Source: Gammaproteobacteria bacterium UBA5078
GTDB taxonomy: Bacteria; Pseudomonadota; Gammaproteobacteria; Pseudomonadales; Pseudohongiellaceae
Direction: 5' to 3'
Length of the DNA stretch: 64,000 nt
Assembly (NCBI GenBank): GCA_002416505.1
Contig: DIAM01000020.1
Coordinates: forward strand, 254,442 to 318,441
In this document: positions 9,677 through 21,037 of the stretch, piece by piece
Layout: every line of letters begins with the position of its first letter
Position numbering within the stretch: position 1 is the stretch's first letter
Notes under the pieces: model-generated
Seen by the model: only the letters and a program-made list of their open reading frames with translations
Databases searched by the model: none
Told to the model about the DNA's origin: nothing
Made by a program: the position numbers and the translations under genes

Positions 9677-10918
9677 ATGAAGACCTATTTAGTAGGCGGC
9701 GCCGTTCGCGACAGATTGCTCGGATTCAAGAAATCCGATCGCGACTGGGTGGTCGTGGGGGCGAGCGTCGAGCAGATGTTGGAGGCGGGCTACACTCAGG
9801 TAGGCCGAGACTTCCCGGTTTTTCTGCATCCCAAGACCAAAGAAGAGCATGCCCTCGCGCGTACCGAGCGTAAGACGGGGCCTGGCTATACTGGCTTCGC
9901 CTTCAATGCCGACCCAAGCGTTACCCTGGAAGAGGACCTGCAGCGTCGCGACCTGACCATCAATGCCATCGCCCAAGACAGCGACGGTAAGCTAGTCGAC
10001 CCCTATGGCGGGGTTAAGGACGTCGAGGATCGCGTCCTGCGTCATGTCTCCGAAGCGTTTACCGAGGACCCCTTGCGCGTGCTGCGCGTGGCCCGCTTCA
10101 TGGCGCGCTTCGCGCCAATAGGGTTTCGCATCGCTGAAGAGACCATGATCCTGATGCGACAACTCACCGACAGCGGCGAGTTGCAACATCTGGTTGCCGA
10201 GCGCGTGTGGCAGGAGATGGACAAGGCCTTGCGTAGCGCCGCCCCCGCCGAGTTCTTCCGCAGCCTGCGTGACTGCGGCGCCCTACAAGTCATCCTGCCC
10301 GAGGTGGACAATCTCTTCGGGGTCCCCCAACCGCCGCTACACCATCCCGAGATCGATACCGGCGTGCATGTCATGATGTGCTTGGAGCAGGCGGCGAAAC
10401 TTAGCGACGACCCCGTCGTGCGTTTCGCTACCCTCATGCATGACTTAGGCAAGGGCGTGACGCCGAAAGACAACTGGCCCCGTCACTTCGGTCATGAACA
10501 ATTGGGCGTGCCTTTGATCAACGCCGTGTGCGCGCGCCTGCGTGTACCCAAGAAATATCAGCAAGTGGCCCGACTGGTCAGTCAGTTTCATACCCATTGC
10601 CATCGTGCCTTGGAACTGCGCGCCGACACGATGCTGCGCCTGTTCGAGTCCCTAGATGCCTTCCGCCGCCCCGAGCAGGTGGCCCAGTTTCTTCTGGCCT
10701 GCGAGGCAGACTCACGCGGGCGCACCGGGTTCGAAGACAGGGAGTACCCGCAGGCAGAATTCCTGCGTGGCGCATTGCTGGCCGCCAACGGCGTCAACAT
10801 CGCCGCACTATTGCAAGGCTTAGCGCCCTCCGCAGAGAAGGGCCCTGAGAGAATCAAGGCCGCTATCGCGCAGGCCCGAACCGAGGCGATCGCCAAGGCC
10901 ATAGGCAAGGCGGCATGA
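9677..10918 (+). CDS. cca: CCA-adding tRNA nucleotidyltransferase with HD domain
   Basis: Adds or repairs the 3' CCA end of tRNAs. The N-terminus has the class II signature GGAVRDRLLG followed by the DRDW catalytic acidic pair; the RRDLTINA motif lies near residues 94-101. The C-terminal half carries an HD phosphohydrolase motif (MHDLGKG) as in gammaproteobacterial bifunctional enzymes. Length (413) is normal. The TGA overlaps the ATG of the following reductase gene. Confidence 0.95.
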   Translation: MKTYLVGGAVRDRLLGFKKSDRDWVVVGASVEQMLEAGYTQVGRDFPVFLHPKTKEEHALARTERKTGPGYTGFAFNADPSVTLEEDLQRRDLTINAIAQDSDGKLVDPYGGVKDVEDRVLRHVSEAFTEDPLRVLRVARFMARFAPIGFRIAEETMILMRQLTDSGELQHLVAERVWQEMDKALRSAAPAEFFRSLRDCGALQVILPEVDNLFGVPQPPLHHPEIDTGVHVMMCLEQAAKLSDDPVVRFATLMHDLGKGVTPKDNWPRHFGHEQLGVPLINAVCARLRVPKKYQQVARLVSQFHTHCHRALELRADTMLRLFESLDAFRRPEQVAQFLLACEADSRGRTGFEDREYPQAEFLRGALLAANGVNIAALLQGLAPSAEKGPERIKAAIAQARTEAIAKAIGKAA

Positions 10919-11715
10919 ATAATATGCGCGAAGCTAAAGTCCTCCTCATCACCGGCGCGGCACGGCGCATCGGGGCGGCAATCGCCACCCTGTTCCATGG
11001 GCGCGGCTATGACGTGATCATCCATTTTAACGAGTCCGAGCGGCAGGCCATCGCCCTAGGCAATGCCCTCAATGCCCAGCGCACAGACTCTGCTCTGTGC
11101 CTGCAGGCCGACTTGTGTGCGGTGTCGCAAGTTCGGGCCTTAGCCGCCGCAGCGCTGGCCTGGCGTGGCGGCATCGATGTACTGATCAACAACGCCAGCC
11201 GTTTCTATCCCGGCGCCATCGGGGGCGTGGATGAGGCGGCTTGGGACGACCTGCTGGGCAGCAATCTCAAGGGTGGCTTCTTCCTCGCCCAGGATCTCGC
11301 ACCGAGCCTGCGCGAGCGCCAAGGCTGCATCATCAACCTGACGGACATCCACGCCGACGGCGGGCGCAAGGACTACCCGGTCTATAGCATTGCCAAGGCT
11401 GGGGTGAAGATGATGACGAAGGCCTTAGCCAGGGAGTTGGCGCCGCAAGTACGCGTTAACGGCATCTCGCCCGGCGCAATACTGTGGCCCGAGGACGAGC
11501 AATCGGAGAAGGAACTAAGCGACGCGCAGCGCGCCGTGATTCGCGACATCGCCCTGCAGCGCATGGGCAGCTGTGAGGAAATCGCCGCCACGGCGTGGTA
11601 TCTTGCCGAATTAGCACCCTACAGCACCGGCCAGACCATACGTGTCGACGGTGGCAGAACGCAGGGCGATGCCTCCATCTCACACACTCATGAACAAGGT
11701 GCCCTAGATGCTTGA
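10915..11715 (+). CDS. folM: pteridine/dihydromonapterin reductase, SDR family (FolM-like)
   Basis: A 266-residue short-chain dehydrogenase. It has the NADPH motif TGAARRIG, which has an Arg-Arg typical of pteridine reductases (FolM/PTR1), the catalytic YSIAK, and PGAILWPE after strand 6. It probably reduces dihydropterins or dihydrofolate. The ATG overlaps the cca stop by 4 bp and the 3' end overlaps the antiporter gene by 8 bp. Two more folate-pathway genes (folK, folB) lie about 2.5 kb downstream on the other strand, which supports a pterin role. Confidence 0.8.
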   Translation: MNNMREAKVLLITGAARRIGAAIATLFHGRGYDVIIHFNESERQAIALGNALNAQRTDSALCLQADLCAVSQVRALAAAALAWRGGIDVLINNASRFYPGAIGGVDEAAWDDLLGSNLKGGFFLAQDLAPSLRERQGCIINLTDIHADGGRKDYPVYSIAKAGVKMMTKALARELAPQVRVNGISPGAILWPEDEQSEKELSDAQRAVIRDIALQRMGSCEEIAATAWYLAELAPYSTGQTIRVDGGRTQGDASISHTHEQGALDA

Positions 11716-13261
11716 AGCCGTTTGGATAGGCTTTGCCTTCAGTATCGGATTATTGGTACGGCTTATTGGCTTACCCCCCCTCGTTGGCTATCTCGCCGCT
11801 GGCTTCGTCATCGCCTCGGTCTCGACCACCATTGGACTACCCCACGAAAGCGGCGAGATTCTGAGCCACGTCTCTCATCTTGGGGTTTTGCTTTTGCTGT
11901 TCACCGTGGGCCTCAAGCTCAATGTGCGTAACCTCGTGAAGAGCGAAGTCATCGGCGGCGGTATCTCTCACTTCGTTCTCTCCGCCCTATTCTATACGCC
12001 GATCATCCTGCTGTTCTTCGATGTCACACTCTACAACGCACTGCTGCTCTCCATTGCCCTGTCCTTCTCCAGCACGGTATTGGCCGCGAAGATATTGGAA
12101 ACTAAACGCGAGCTGCGCGCCTTCCATGGCCGCGTGGCGATCGGCATCCTCGTGGTGCAGGACCTTATCGCACTATTGGTGATGAGTGTTGCCAGCGGCA
12201 CCACGCCCTCTATCTGGGCCCTTGGTGTCTTCGCGCTGCCCCTGCTCCGACCGATCCTGTTCAGGCTCATGGACGCCAGTGGCCATGAGGATCTGCTAGT
12301 CCTGTTCGGCCTGCTGTTGGCCTTGGTGGTAGGCGGTTATGGATTCGAGCTCGTCGGCCTGAGCTCCGAGCTCGGCGCGCTGGTGTTCGGGGCGATGCTC
12401 GCCAAGCATCCCCGCGCCGGCGAATTGTCCAAGTCGCTGTGGAGCATTAAGGAATTTTTCCTCGTGGGCTTCTTCCTCGAGATCGGCATAGGCGGCCTCC
12501 CGGACGCCAATGCATGGTGGTTCGCGATCGCGATGACGGCACTGCTGCCCCTGAAGGCGATCTTATTCTTCCTATTGTTAGTGGCCTTCAAGTTGCGCGC
12601 CCGCAGCGCCTTCCTTTCGGGCCTTAGTCTCACCAACTACAGCGAGTTCGGCCTCATTGTGGCCAGCGTGGCACTGCCAGTATGGATGGTGCCTCTCGCG
12701 CTTACCGTGGCGCTATCCTTCGTGGTCTCGGCGCCGCTCAATCGCATCGCGCATCCCTTGTACGAACGCCTGGCACGGCGCCTGATCCCCTTCGAGCGCA
12801 ATATCCGCCATCCCGACGAACAGCCCGTCTCGCTCGGCTATGCCGATGTCCTCATCATGGGGATGGGCCGCACCGGGACTTCGGCCTATAAGTATCTGCA
12901 AGACAGCTGCAAGATTGTGGCACTGGACTCCGACCCGGCCCGCGTGCTCAAGTACAAGGAGGCTGGCTACAATATCTTCTTCGCCGATGCGGAGGACCAG
13001 ATGTTCTGGGAGTGTCTGGACTTCGGCAAGGTGCGCGCCGTAATCCTCAGCCTCAATGAGGCCGAGGCGAAACGCATCGCCACGCAGAAGTTACGCCAGG
13101 CCGGCTTCGAAGGCCTGATCGTCTCGCACAGCATGCACGAGGACGAGGCTGCCGAGATTATCGCGGCCGGAGCCGATCAGACCTATCTCACCATGTCGGA
13201 GGCCGGCGTGGGTTTAGGCGAACACGTGCGCCAGAAGATCATGCCCGCCGCGAGCGCCTAG
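11708..13261 (+). CDS. CPA2-family monovalent cation:proton antiporter with TrkA-N domain
   Basis: A 517-residue membrane protein with about 12 hydrophobic segments (Na_H_exchanger fold) through residue ~365. A cytoplasmic Rossmann TrkA-N domain follows (VLIMGMGRTGTSA, then LDSDPAR), which senses nucleotides in Kef/YbaL relatives. It lacks the longer C-terminal tail of the second Kef homologue in this window. Likely exports K+ or Na+ in exchange for H+; the exact ion cannot be read from sequence. It sits in one run of same-strand genes from cca to the sirtuin. Confidence 0.85.
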   Translation: MLEAVWIGFAFSIGLLVRLIGLPPLVGYLAAGFVIASVSTTIGLPHESGEILSHVSHLGVLLLLFTVGLKLNVRNLVKSEVIGGGISHFVLSALFYTPIILLFFDVTLYNALLLSIALSFSSTVLAAKILETKRELRAFHGRVAIGILVVQDLIALLVMSVASGTTPSIWALGVFALPLLRPILFRLMDASGHEDLLVLFGLLLALVVGGYGFELVGLSSELGALVFGAMLAKHPRAGELSKSLWSIKEFFLVGFFLEIGIGGLPDANAWWFAIAMTALLPLKAILFFLLLVAFKLRARSAFLSGLSLTNYSEFGLIVASVALPVWMVPLALTVALSFVVSAPLNRIAHPLYERLARRLIPFERNIRHPDEQPVSLGYADVLIMGMGRTGTSAYKYLQDSCKIVALDSDPARVLKYKEAGYNIFFADAEDQMFWECLDFGKVRAVILSLNEAEAKRIATQKLRQAGFEGLIVSHSMHEDEAAEIIAAGADQTYLTMSEAGVGLGEHVRQKIMPAASA

Positions 13262-14116
13262 ATGGAAACGCTGGCGCGATTCGTCATAGAACACCCGCGC
13301 GTGTTAGTGCTCACTGGCGCCGGGCTCAGCGAGCCTTCTGGCATCCCTGTGTACCGCGACAAGCAAGGCACCTGGCTGCGCACCACGCCCATCCAACACA
13401 ACGACTTCCTTAAATCCGCCCACAGCCGACAGCGCTACTGGGCGCGCAGCATGGTGGGCTGGCCACGCATGGCCCTGGCATCGCCAAACAAGGGGCATCT
13501 GGCACTCGCAGAATTGGAACGCGCCGGCATGATCGGGCAATTGATCACCCAGAATGTAGACTGCCTGCATCAGCGCGCCGGGCAGCGCGCCCTGATCGAC
13601 ATGCACGGCAGCTTGGACCGAGTGCGATGCCTAGACTGTGAGACGATACTCGCGCGCACCCAGGTGCAACAGTGGCTGACGGAGGCGAATCCTAGCATAG
13701 GGGGCCATATGGCACAGATGCGTCCAGACGGCGACGCGGATCTTGCCGACGAGCTGATAGCGAGCGTCGAGGTTCCCCAATGCCCGCGATGCGCAGGCGT
13801 ACTCAAGCCCGATGTCGTGTTCTTCGGGGGCACCATCCCACGCCCAGTAGCCGCGGCCGTGGTCGACGCTGTACAGGACTGTGATGCGGTGCTGGTGGTG
13901 GGCTCTTCGCTGACGGTGTTCTCAGGCTTTCGCATCTGCCGCGACGCACACCGCCAGGGAAAACCGATTGCGGCCCTGAATCAGGGGGTGATGCGGGCCG
14001 ACGATTTGTTGAGCCTGAAGATCGAGGAGGATTGCGCGTTGGGTTTAGAGCGCTTGGGCGCAGTGCTGCTTAAGGCTGCAGGCCCGCGCGCGAGATCCAA
14101 CGCCCCTGCCACTTGA
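13262..14116 (+). CDS. NAD-dependent protein deacylase, sirtuin family
   Basis: A 284-residue class II-like sirtuin. Visible motifs: TGAGLSEPSGIPVYRD (NAD binding), TQNVDCLH, the catalytic HGS at about residues 116-118, a zinc site formed by CLDC and CPRC, and PDVVFFG. It removes acyl groups from lysines, producing O-acyl-ADP-ribose and nicotinamide. The start immediately follows the antiporter stop. The 3' end overlaps the convergent folK gene by 47 bp. Confidence 0.9.
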   Translation: METLARFVIEHPRVLVLTGAGLSEPSGIPVYRDKQGTWLRTTPIQHNDFLKSAHSRQRYWARSMVGWPRMALASPNKGHLALAELERAGMIGQLITQNVDCLHQRAGQRALIDMHGSLDRVRCLDCETILARTQVQQWLTEANPSIGGHMAQMRPDGDADLADELIASVEVPQCPRCAGVLKPDVVFFGGTIPRPVAAAVVDAVQDCDAVLVVGSSLTVFSGFRICRDAHRQGKPIAALNQGVMRADDLLSLKIEEDCALGLERLGAVLLKAAGPRARSNAPAT

Positions 14117-14594
14117 AGTCGATCGACCACAGCTTCTGCCGCTGCTTGTCGTAGTCCGCCCAGAGCGCCCCATAGCTGCGCCCTGTCACCGGGTGAATCT
14201 CCTCGAAGCAGACCTGCGAGAGGGGCCATAGCACATAGGCATTGTCGACGATCTCGGCACGAGGTAATTGGATGCCCTCGGTGACGCCGCTGGCCTCACC
14301 GAAGGTCAGGATATCGATATCGACGGTACGCCCGCTAAACTTAGGCCGGGCGCGCTGGCGCCCGTGCGCGTCCTCATAGACTTTGAGAAATTGCGCCAAC
14401 TCCGGCAGTGCCTCCTCGGTCTCGATGAGCGCCACCATGTTCAAGAAGTTGGCCCCACTGAATCCCACCGACTCACTCTCGAACACGGAAGAGGTGCGCA
14501 GGTGCCCGTAACGCGCCTGCAGGGCATCGAGCGCCTCGCGCAGATGGGGTTCGGGAGTGATATTACTGCCAAGACTCAATGCCACGGTGTGCAA
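14070..14594 (-). CDS. folK: 2-amino-4-hydroxy-6-hydroxymethyldihydropteridine pyrophosphokinase
   Basis: Transfers pyrophosphate from ATP to hydroxymethyldihydropterin in folate synthesis. The 174-residue protein shows LSLGSNI near the N-terminus, an RxRxxxRxxDIDIL region (RARPKFSGRTVDIDIL) and late PRAE. I use a TTG start at 14594 because AAGGGAG lies 9 nt upstream; a GTG three codons in is the alternative. The start is 14 bp after folB, forming a folB-folK operon on the minus strand. Confidence 0.93.
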   Translation of the reverse strand: MHTVALSLGSNITPEPHLREALDALQARYGHLRTSSVFESESVGFSGANFLNMVALIETEEALPELAQFLKVYEDAHGRQRARPKFSGRTVDIDILTFGEASGVTEGIQLPRAEIVDNAYVLWPLSQVCFEEIHPVTGRSYGALWADYDKQRQKLWSIDFKWQGRWISRAGLQP

Positions 14595-14608
14595 GACTGC
14601 CTACTCCC

Positions 14609-14965
14609 TTAGGATTTTGTGCCACGTTCGATGATCACGCCCACGTCTTTGGCGCCGGTCACTGCCCCGGGCTTGCCGACACGCAGCCGCAGCCATGGCA
14701 CATCGAACTCTTCCAGTACGATCTGCGCGATGCTCTCCGCCATGGTCTCGAGCAGTAGAAACTCGCTCTCCTCAATGAAGGATATTAGGCGCTTTGAGAT
14801 GCTCTTGTAGTCGAGCGTCTTATTGATGTCTTCGCTCGAGGCCGCCGCACGAATATCCGTGCCCATCTCCAGATCGAGACTAACGGTCTGCTTACACTCG
14901 CGCTCCCAGTCGAAAATGCCGATCACGGTCTCGATGCGCAGATCGTGAATATAGACGATATCCAT
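14609..14965 (-). CDS. folB: dihydroneopterin aldolase FolB
   Basis: Cleaves dihydroneopterin to hydroxymethyldihydropterin, the substrate of FolK encoded next. The 118-residue protein matches the family throughout (IVYIHDLRIETVIGIFDWER, TLDYKSI, ETMAESIA, KPGAVTGAKDVGV). The ATG at 14965 is preceded by an AGGAAT ribosome-binding sequence on the minus strand. Confidence 0.94.
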   Translation of the reverse strand: MDIVYIHDLRIETVIGIFDWERECKQTVSLDLEMGTDIRAAASSEDINKTLDYKSISKRLISFIEESEFLLLETMAESIAQIVLEEFDVPWLRLRVGKPGAVTGAKDVGVIIERGTKS

Positions 14966-15002
14966 AGTTGAATTCCTCGTGTTGGCTAGCAGTTAGCTCG
15001 CG

Positions 15003-16055
15003 CTATTGCGGCGCCGACTGTCCTAGCGGCGGTAGGCTCGACAGTGGCCAGCGCGGCTTCACATCGAGAGCGAGCGAGTCTGTCTCTCCCGCCAGCAGAC
15101 GCTGACAGCCCGCATAAGCGATCATCGCACCGTTGTCGGTACAGAAGCGAGGCTGGGCATAGAACAACTGTGCGCGTTCCTTCTCGACCATCGTTTGCAA
15201 GCCCGCGCGCAGCGCTAAATTCGCGCTCACGCCGCCGGCGATCACCAGCGTATTCAGGCCGGTCTGTTGCAGGGCGCGGCGACACTTGATGATAAAGGTC
15301 TGCACTACCGCATCTTCGAAGGCGAAGGCGATATCGGCCTTGTCCTGACGGGAGACCGCTTCTGGCGCCGCGGCGCTCGCGGCAGCGGCGAGCGTATTGC
15401 GCACGAAAGTCTTCAGGCCGCTGAAGCTAAAATCCAGACCGGGCCGATTCGTCATGGGCCGGGGAAATTGATAGAGCCCCGGCCTGCCTTCCAATGCCAA
15501 GGCCGCCACACGAGGGCCGCCTGGGTATTCTAAGTCGAGCATCTTGCCGACCTTGTCGAAGGCTTCTCCGGCGGCGTCATCCAAAGACTCGCCTAATAGG
15601 GAGTAGCGGCCGATGCCGTCGACCCGCACTAGCTGTGTGTGGCCACCCGAGACTAAGAGCGCGACGAAGGGGAACTCGGGGGGTTGCGCCTCGAGCATGG
15701 GCGCCAACAGATGGCCCTCCATGTGATGAACGCCTATGGTCGGCACTCCCAGCGACATACCCAATGCGCGCCCGATGCTGGCCCCCACCAATAATGCACC
15801 GACAAGCCCCGGACCAGCGGTATAGGCGATGCCGTCGATTGCGGAAAGCGGCGTATTGGCGGCCTGCAAAACCTCATGGATCAGCGGCAGCGCCTTGCGG
15901 ATGTGGTCACGCGAGGCCAATTCCGGCACCACGCCGCCGAAGCGAGCATGGATGTCCACTTGACTGAATAGACGATCGGCCAGCAGGCCGTCGGCGCTGT
16001 CATACACCGCGACACCGGTCTCGTCGCAAGAGGTCTCTATTCCTAACACTCGCAT
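15003..16055 (-). CDS. tsaD: tRNA threonylcarbamoyladenosine synthase subunit TsaD
   Basis: Catalytic subunit for N6-threonylcarbamoylation of A37 in ANN-decoding tRNAs, working with TsaB and TsaE. The 350-residue ASKHA-fold protein begins with LGIETSCDETGVAVYD and holds the metal-binding HHMEGH, LLVSGGHTQL and VIAGGVSANLALR. It is divergent from rpsU, a conserved gammaproteobacterial arrangement, and shares the intergenic promoter region. Confidence 0.96.
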   Translation of the reverse strand: MRVLGIETSCDETGVAVYDSADGLLADRLFSQVDIHARFGGVVPELASRDHIRKALPLIHEVLQAANTPLSAIDGIAYTAGPGLVGALLVGASIGRALGMSLGVPTIGVHHMEGHLLAPMLEAQPPEFPFVALLVSGGHTQLVRVDGIGRYSLLGESLDDAAGEAFDKVGKMLDLEYPGGPRVAALALEGRPGLYQFPRPMTNRPGLDFSFSGLKTFVRNTLAAAASAAAPEAVSRQDKADIAFAFEDAVVQTFIIKCRRALQQTGLNTLVIAGGVSANLALRAGLQTMVEKERAQLFYAQPRFCTDNGAMIAYAGCQRLLAGETDSLALDVKPRWPLSSLPPLGQSAPQ

Positions 16056-16236
16056 AAGCTTGATCTATCTCGATGCCGTGGTGGCGGCCGTAAAGGCGTT
16101 GCTAGCCCTAGGAAGGCCCTAGGTCGGGGGCGCTCATAATATGCTAGCGGGCGCGGCCTTGGCCAGCCAAAGGGGGATTTATAGCCACGGATAGCGCGCC
16201 TTAGGAGGCTATTTTGGTTTCTAAACTATGAAATCT

Positions 16237-16265
16237 TTGCATTTATTGAAGCGCCGCATTAATAT
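16237..16265 (+). promoter_or_regulatory. sigma70-type promoter for rpsU-yqeY-dnaG-rpoD
   Basis: TTGCAT (16237-16242) and TAATAT (16260-16265) are separated by 17 bp and lie about 110 bp upstream of rpsU. The 320-bp tsaD-rpsU intergenic region (16056-16375) also contains a repeated CCCTAGG motif near 16110-16122 and a possible CATAATATG for tsaD-side or extra rpsU transcription. No other gene is seen in it. Confidence 0.6.
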
Positions 16266-16375
16266 GTGCCCCCTTTGATTTTAATGCCCAAACCTCGCAA
16301 CATGCGTAGGGCGCGGGTTACGCTTTCGAACACGATTAACCAAATCAGCTAGATAAACGGGAAGGTGTGCATTTT

Positions 16376-16591
16376 ATGCCAATGGTAAAACTGAAAGAAA
16401 ACGAGCCGTTTGACGTCGCTCTAAGAAGATTCAAGCGCTCATGCGAGAAAGCCGGCGTTTTGGCCGAAGTACGTCGCAAAGAATTCTACGAAAAGCCAAC
16501 TGCAGCACGTAAGCGTAAAGCTGCGGCAGCGGTTAAGCGCCATCTGAAGAAGTTGCAGCGCGAAAACAAGAAGACCAAACGCTTCTATTAA
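16376..16591 (+). CDS. rpsU: 30S ribosomal protein S21
   Basis: A 71-residue basic protein matching bS21 (KENEPFDVALRRFKRSCEKA). I choose the ATG at 16376 rather than 16367 because AAGGTG lies 8 nt upstream and the family starts MP-xVK. First gene of the rpsU-(yqeY)-dnaG-rpoD macromolecular-synthesis block, which links translation, replication priming and transcription initiation. Confidence 0.97.
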   Translation: MPMVKLKENEPFDVALRRFKRSCEKAGVLAEVRRKEFYEKPTAARKRKAAAAVKRHLKKLQRENKKTKRFY

Positions 16592-16676
16592 GACTTGCGA
16601 GCCCTAGCACCTCGAGATGGCATCAATAGCGCAGCCCGGATACCGGGCTTCGACCCAATCGATTAGCGGATAGCCA

Positions 16677-17135
16677 ATGTCAGAAAGCGCACTCAAGCAG
16701 CAACTAAGCAATGCCATGAAAGACGCCATGCGAGCCAAAGATAAGGCGCGCTTGGGTACCGTGCGCCTTGCCCTTGCCGAAATCAAGAAAATCGAAGTCG
16801 ACGAGCGCATCGATCCGGATGACACGCGCATTATCGCCGTGCTCGAGAAGATGATTAAGCAGCGCCGCGAGTCTATCAAGCAGTACGAGGCGGGCAGCCG
16901 CCAGGATCTCGCCGATATCGAAAGCGCCGAGATCGAGGTCCTGCAGGAGTTCATGCCCAAGCCTCTGAGCGAAGCCGAGCTTAACGCTATTATCAGCCAA
17001 GCCATGCAGGATACCGGTGCTACGAGCATCGCCGACATGGGCAAGGTCATGGCCGCCGTGCGCCCCGCAGTGATTGGCCGTGCCGATATGGGCGCGATCA
17101 GCCAACAAATAAAACAGCAGCTTTCCCAAAGCTAA
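16677..17135 (+). CDS. yqeY: GatB/YqeY-domain protein
   Basis: A 152-residue helical protein of the YqeY family (LKQQLSNAMKDAMRAKDK, IDPDD, LQEFMPKPLSE, the GatB-tail-like C-terminus). Related to the tRNA-binding tail of the GatB amidotransferase subunit, but its own role is not established. It is typically inserted between rpsU and dnaG in Gammaproteobacteria, as here. Confidence 0.92.
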   Translation: MSESALKQQLSNAMKDAMRAKDKARLGTVRLALAEIKKIEVDERIDPDDTRIIAVLEKMIKQRRESIKQYEAGSRQDLADIESAEIEVLQEFMPKPLSEAELNAIISQAMQDTGATSIADMGKVMAAVRPAVIGRADMGAISQQIKQQLSQS

Positions 17136-17193
17136 ATCTGCTGGCAAACTGCACTATCCCCAAGCTAAACCACACTCAGGATTGCGCAACGCC

Positions 17194-19032
17194 ATGGCCG
17201 GTTTGATCCCGCAAGCCTTCATCGATGATTTGCTTAGTCGTGTCGACATCGTCGACGTGATCGACAAGCGCATCAAATTGCGCAAGACCGGCAAGAACTA
17301 CTCCGCGCTGTGCCCCTTCCATACCGAGAAGTCCCCCTCCTTCAGCGTCGAACCCGAGAAGCAGTTCTACTACTGTTTCGGTTGCGGCGCCGGCGGCAAT
17401 GCGCTGGGCTTCGTCATGGACTACGAGCGCATGGACTTCCCGCTGGCGGTGGAGACCCTGGCTGGCGACTATGGCCTGGCGGTACCACGCGAGGAGGGAG
17501 GCAAGGACGAGCAAACCCGCAGCGAGAGCAAGCTCATCCTAGAGGTGCTGGAGAAGAGCAATCAGTTCTATCAGAAGCAGCTGCGCTCCCACTCGCACAA
17601 GGCACGGGCGGTGGACTACCTCAAGAGTCGCGGCCTGACCGGCGTCATCGCGAAACACTTCGGCATCGGCTTCGCCCCGCCCGGCTGGGACAATCTGCTC
17701 AACGCCGTGGGAGTCGATGAGACCCAGATCGACCTGCTCTTCAAGGCCGGCCTCATCATCAAGCGCGAGCAAGACGCCGCCCCGGGCAATGCCGCCGATC
17801 GCAAGAACGACGGCCAATATGACCGCTTCCGCGACCGCATCATCTTCCCGATCCGCGACTCGCGCGGCCGCGTGCTCGGCTTCGGCGGCAGGGTGCTAAC
17901 CGACGAGAAGCCAAAATACCTGAACTCTCCCGAGACCCCCGTCTACCACAAGGCGAACGAACTCTACGGCCTCTACGAGGCGCGCCGCAGCAACCCCAAG
18001 CAGTCGCGCTTCATGATCGTGGAGGGCTATATGGATGTCGTGGCGCTGGCCCAGAACGGCATCGACTGCGCCGTGGCCACGCTGGGCACCGCCACCAACG
18101 CCACTCACCTGACTAGGCTGTTCAAGATCGTCTCGGAGGTCATCTACTGCTTCGACGGGGATCAGGCCGGTCGCACTGCCGCGTGGCGCGGCATGCAGGC
18201 GACGCTGCCGATACTCGAAGACGGGCGCCAGGTGCGCTTCCTATTCCTGCCCGAGGGCGAGGACCCAGACACGCTGGTGCGCAAGATCGGCAGGGACCGT
18301 TTCACGCAGTTGATGGACGACGCCACACCACTGGCGGACTTCTTCTTCAAGCACCTGTGCGAGGACTTGAACCCAGACTCGATCGAGGGCAAGGCCAAGC
18401 TCAGCTCCCTTGCATTACCGCTGCTAAAACAGCTGCCTAAGGGCATTTACCGGCAGCTGATGATCGACCAATTAGCCCGCATGGCGGGCGTTGAGAGCCG
18501 CTCCATAGAGGCCATGATGGGCAGCCCAGAGGTGGCGGCAGTCCAGAGTCAGAGCGACGATGAGCCGCCACCCTACCCAATGCCGCCGGAGGAGTCCTAT
18601 CGCCCGCGTAGCCCCGCCAAGCCGAACCCGCCCAAGCCTGCGGACAAGGCGCTACCGCGCAGCCCCGGCCTGAAAGCCATCGAGCTGCTGCTGTACAAAC
18701 CAGAGGTAGCGGCGGTTTTAGACAAGGATATGGAACTATTGCGGGAAAACGGCAACCAATATACAGATTTATTGCTCGAACTCGTTGAATTAGTGAAGCT
18801 AGACCCCACAACTAACACCTATACAATGCTGGGCCATTGCTACGGCACCCCACTGGGGAATCAACTCACGCAGTTGATGAAGAAAGAGAAGATCACACCG
18901 CTGGAAGGCATAAGCAGCGAGTTCCATTACTTGATCGATAGCCTCCTGTCCGATGCACAGAAGAAGCAATTAAAGAAACAATTAATGGCACAACTCGCAC
19001 CACGCCTACGCTCCAGCAAGACAGACCCTTAG
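17194..19032 (+). CDS. dnaG: DNA primase DnaG
   Basis: Synthesises RNA primers at the replication fork. I start at the ATG at 17194 (MAGLIPQAFIDDLL, the family N-terminus); an in-frame TTG four codons earlier touches the CAGGA sequence and is less likely. The zinc-binding domain (CPFH and CFGCG, residues ~36-61), the catalytic core and the TOPRIM domain (VEGYMDV, FDGDQAG) are intact. A proline-rich linker precedes the C-terminal DnaB-interaction domain. 612 residues, normal length. Confidence 0.96.
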   Translation: MAGLIPQAFIDDLLSRVDIVDVIDKRIKLRKTGKNYSALCPFHTEKSPSFSVEPEKQFYYCFGCGAGGNALGFVMDYERMDFPLAVETLAGDYGLAVPREEGGKDEQTRSESKLILEVLEKSNQFYQKQLRSHSHKARAVDYLKSRGLTGVIAKHFGIGFAPPGWDNLLNAVGVDETQIDLLFKAGLIIKREQDAAPGNAADRKNDGQYDRFRDRIIFPIRDSRGRVLGFGGRVLTDEKPKYLNSPETPVYHKANELYGLYEARRSNPKQSRFMIVEGYMDVVALAQNGIDCAVATLGTATNATHLTRLFKIVSEVIYCFDGDQAGRTAAWRGMQATLPILEDGRQVRFLFLPEGEDPDTLVRKIGRDRFTQLMDDATPLADFFFKHLCEDLNPDSIEGKAKLSSLALPLLKQLPKGIYRQLMIDQLARMAGVESRSIEAMMGSPEVAAVQSQSDDEPPPYPMPPEESYRPRSPAKPNPPKPADKALPRSPGLKAIELLLYKPEVAAVLDKDMELLRENGNQYTDLLLELVELVKLDPTTNTYTMLGHCYGTPLGNQLTQLMKKEKITPLEGISSEFHYLIDSLLSDAQKKQLKKQLMAQLAPRLRSSKTDP

Positions 19033-19046
19033 GAAGAATCCGTAGC

Positions 19047-19075
19047 TAGCAAGCCTGGCAGTATGGGGCTATAAT
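19047..19075 (+). promoter_or_regulatory. candidate internal promoter for rpoD
   Basis: A perfect TATAAT lies at 19070-19075, 60 bp upstream of the rpoD start, with only a weak -35 (TAGCAA at about 19047). An internal rpoD promoter between dnaG and rpoD is known in enterobacteria. The leader contains a small dyad (TTGGCC at 19105, GGCCAA at 19117). Confidence 0.45.
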
Positions 19076-19134
19076 GGCCGGCTCTTTTAAACACACGCAC
19101 ACTATTGGCCCCAAGCGGCCAAACACGGGGAAAC

Positions 19135-21030
<1,896 letters not shown>

Positions 21031-21037
21031 TTTAGAC

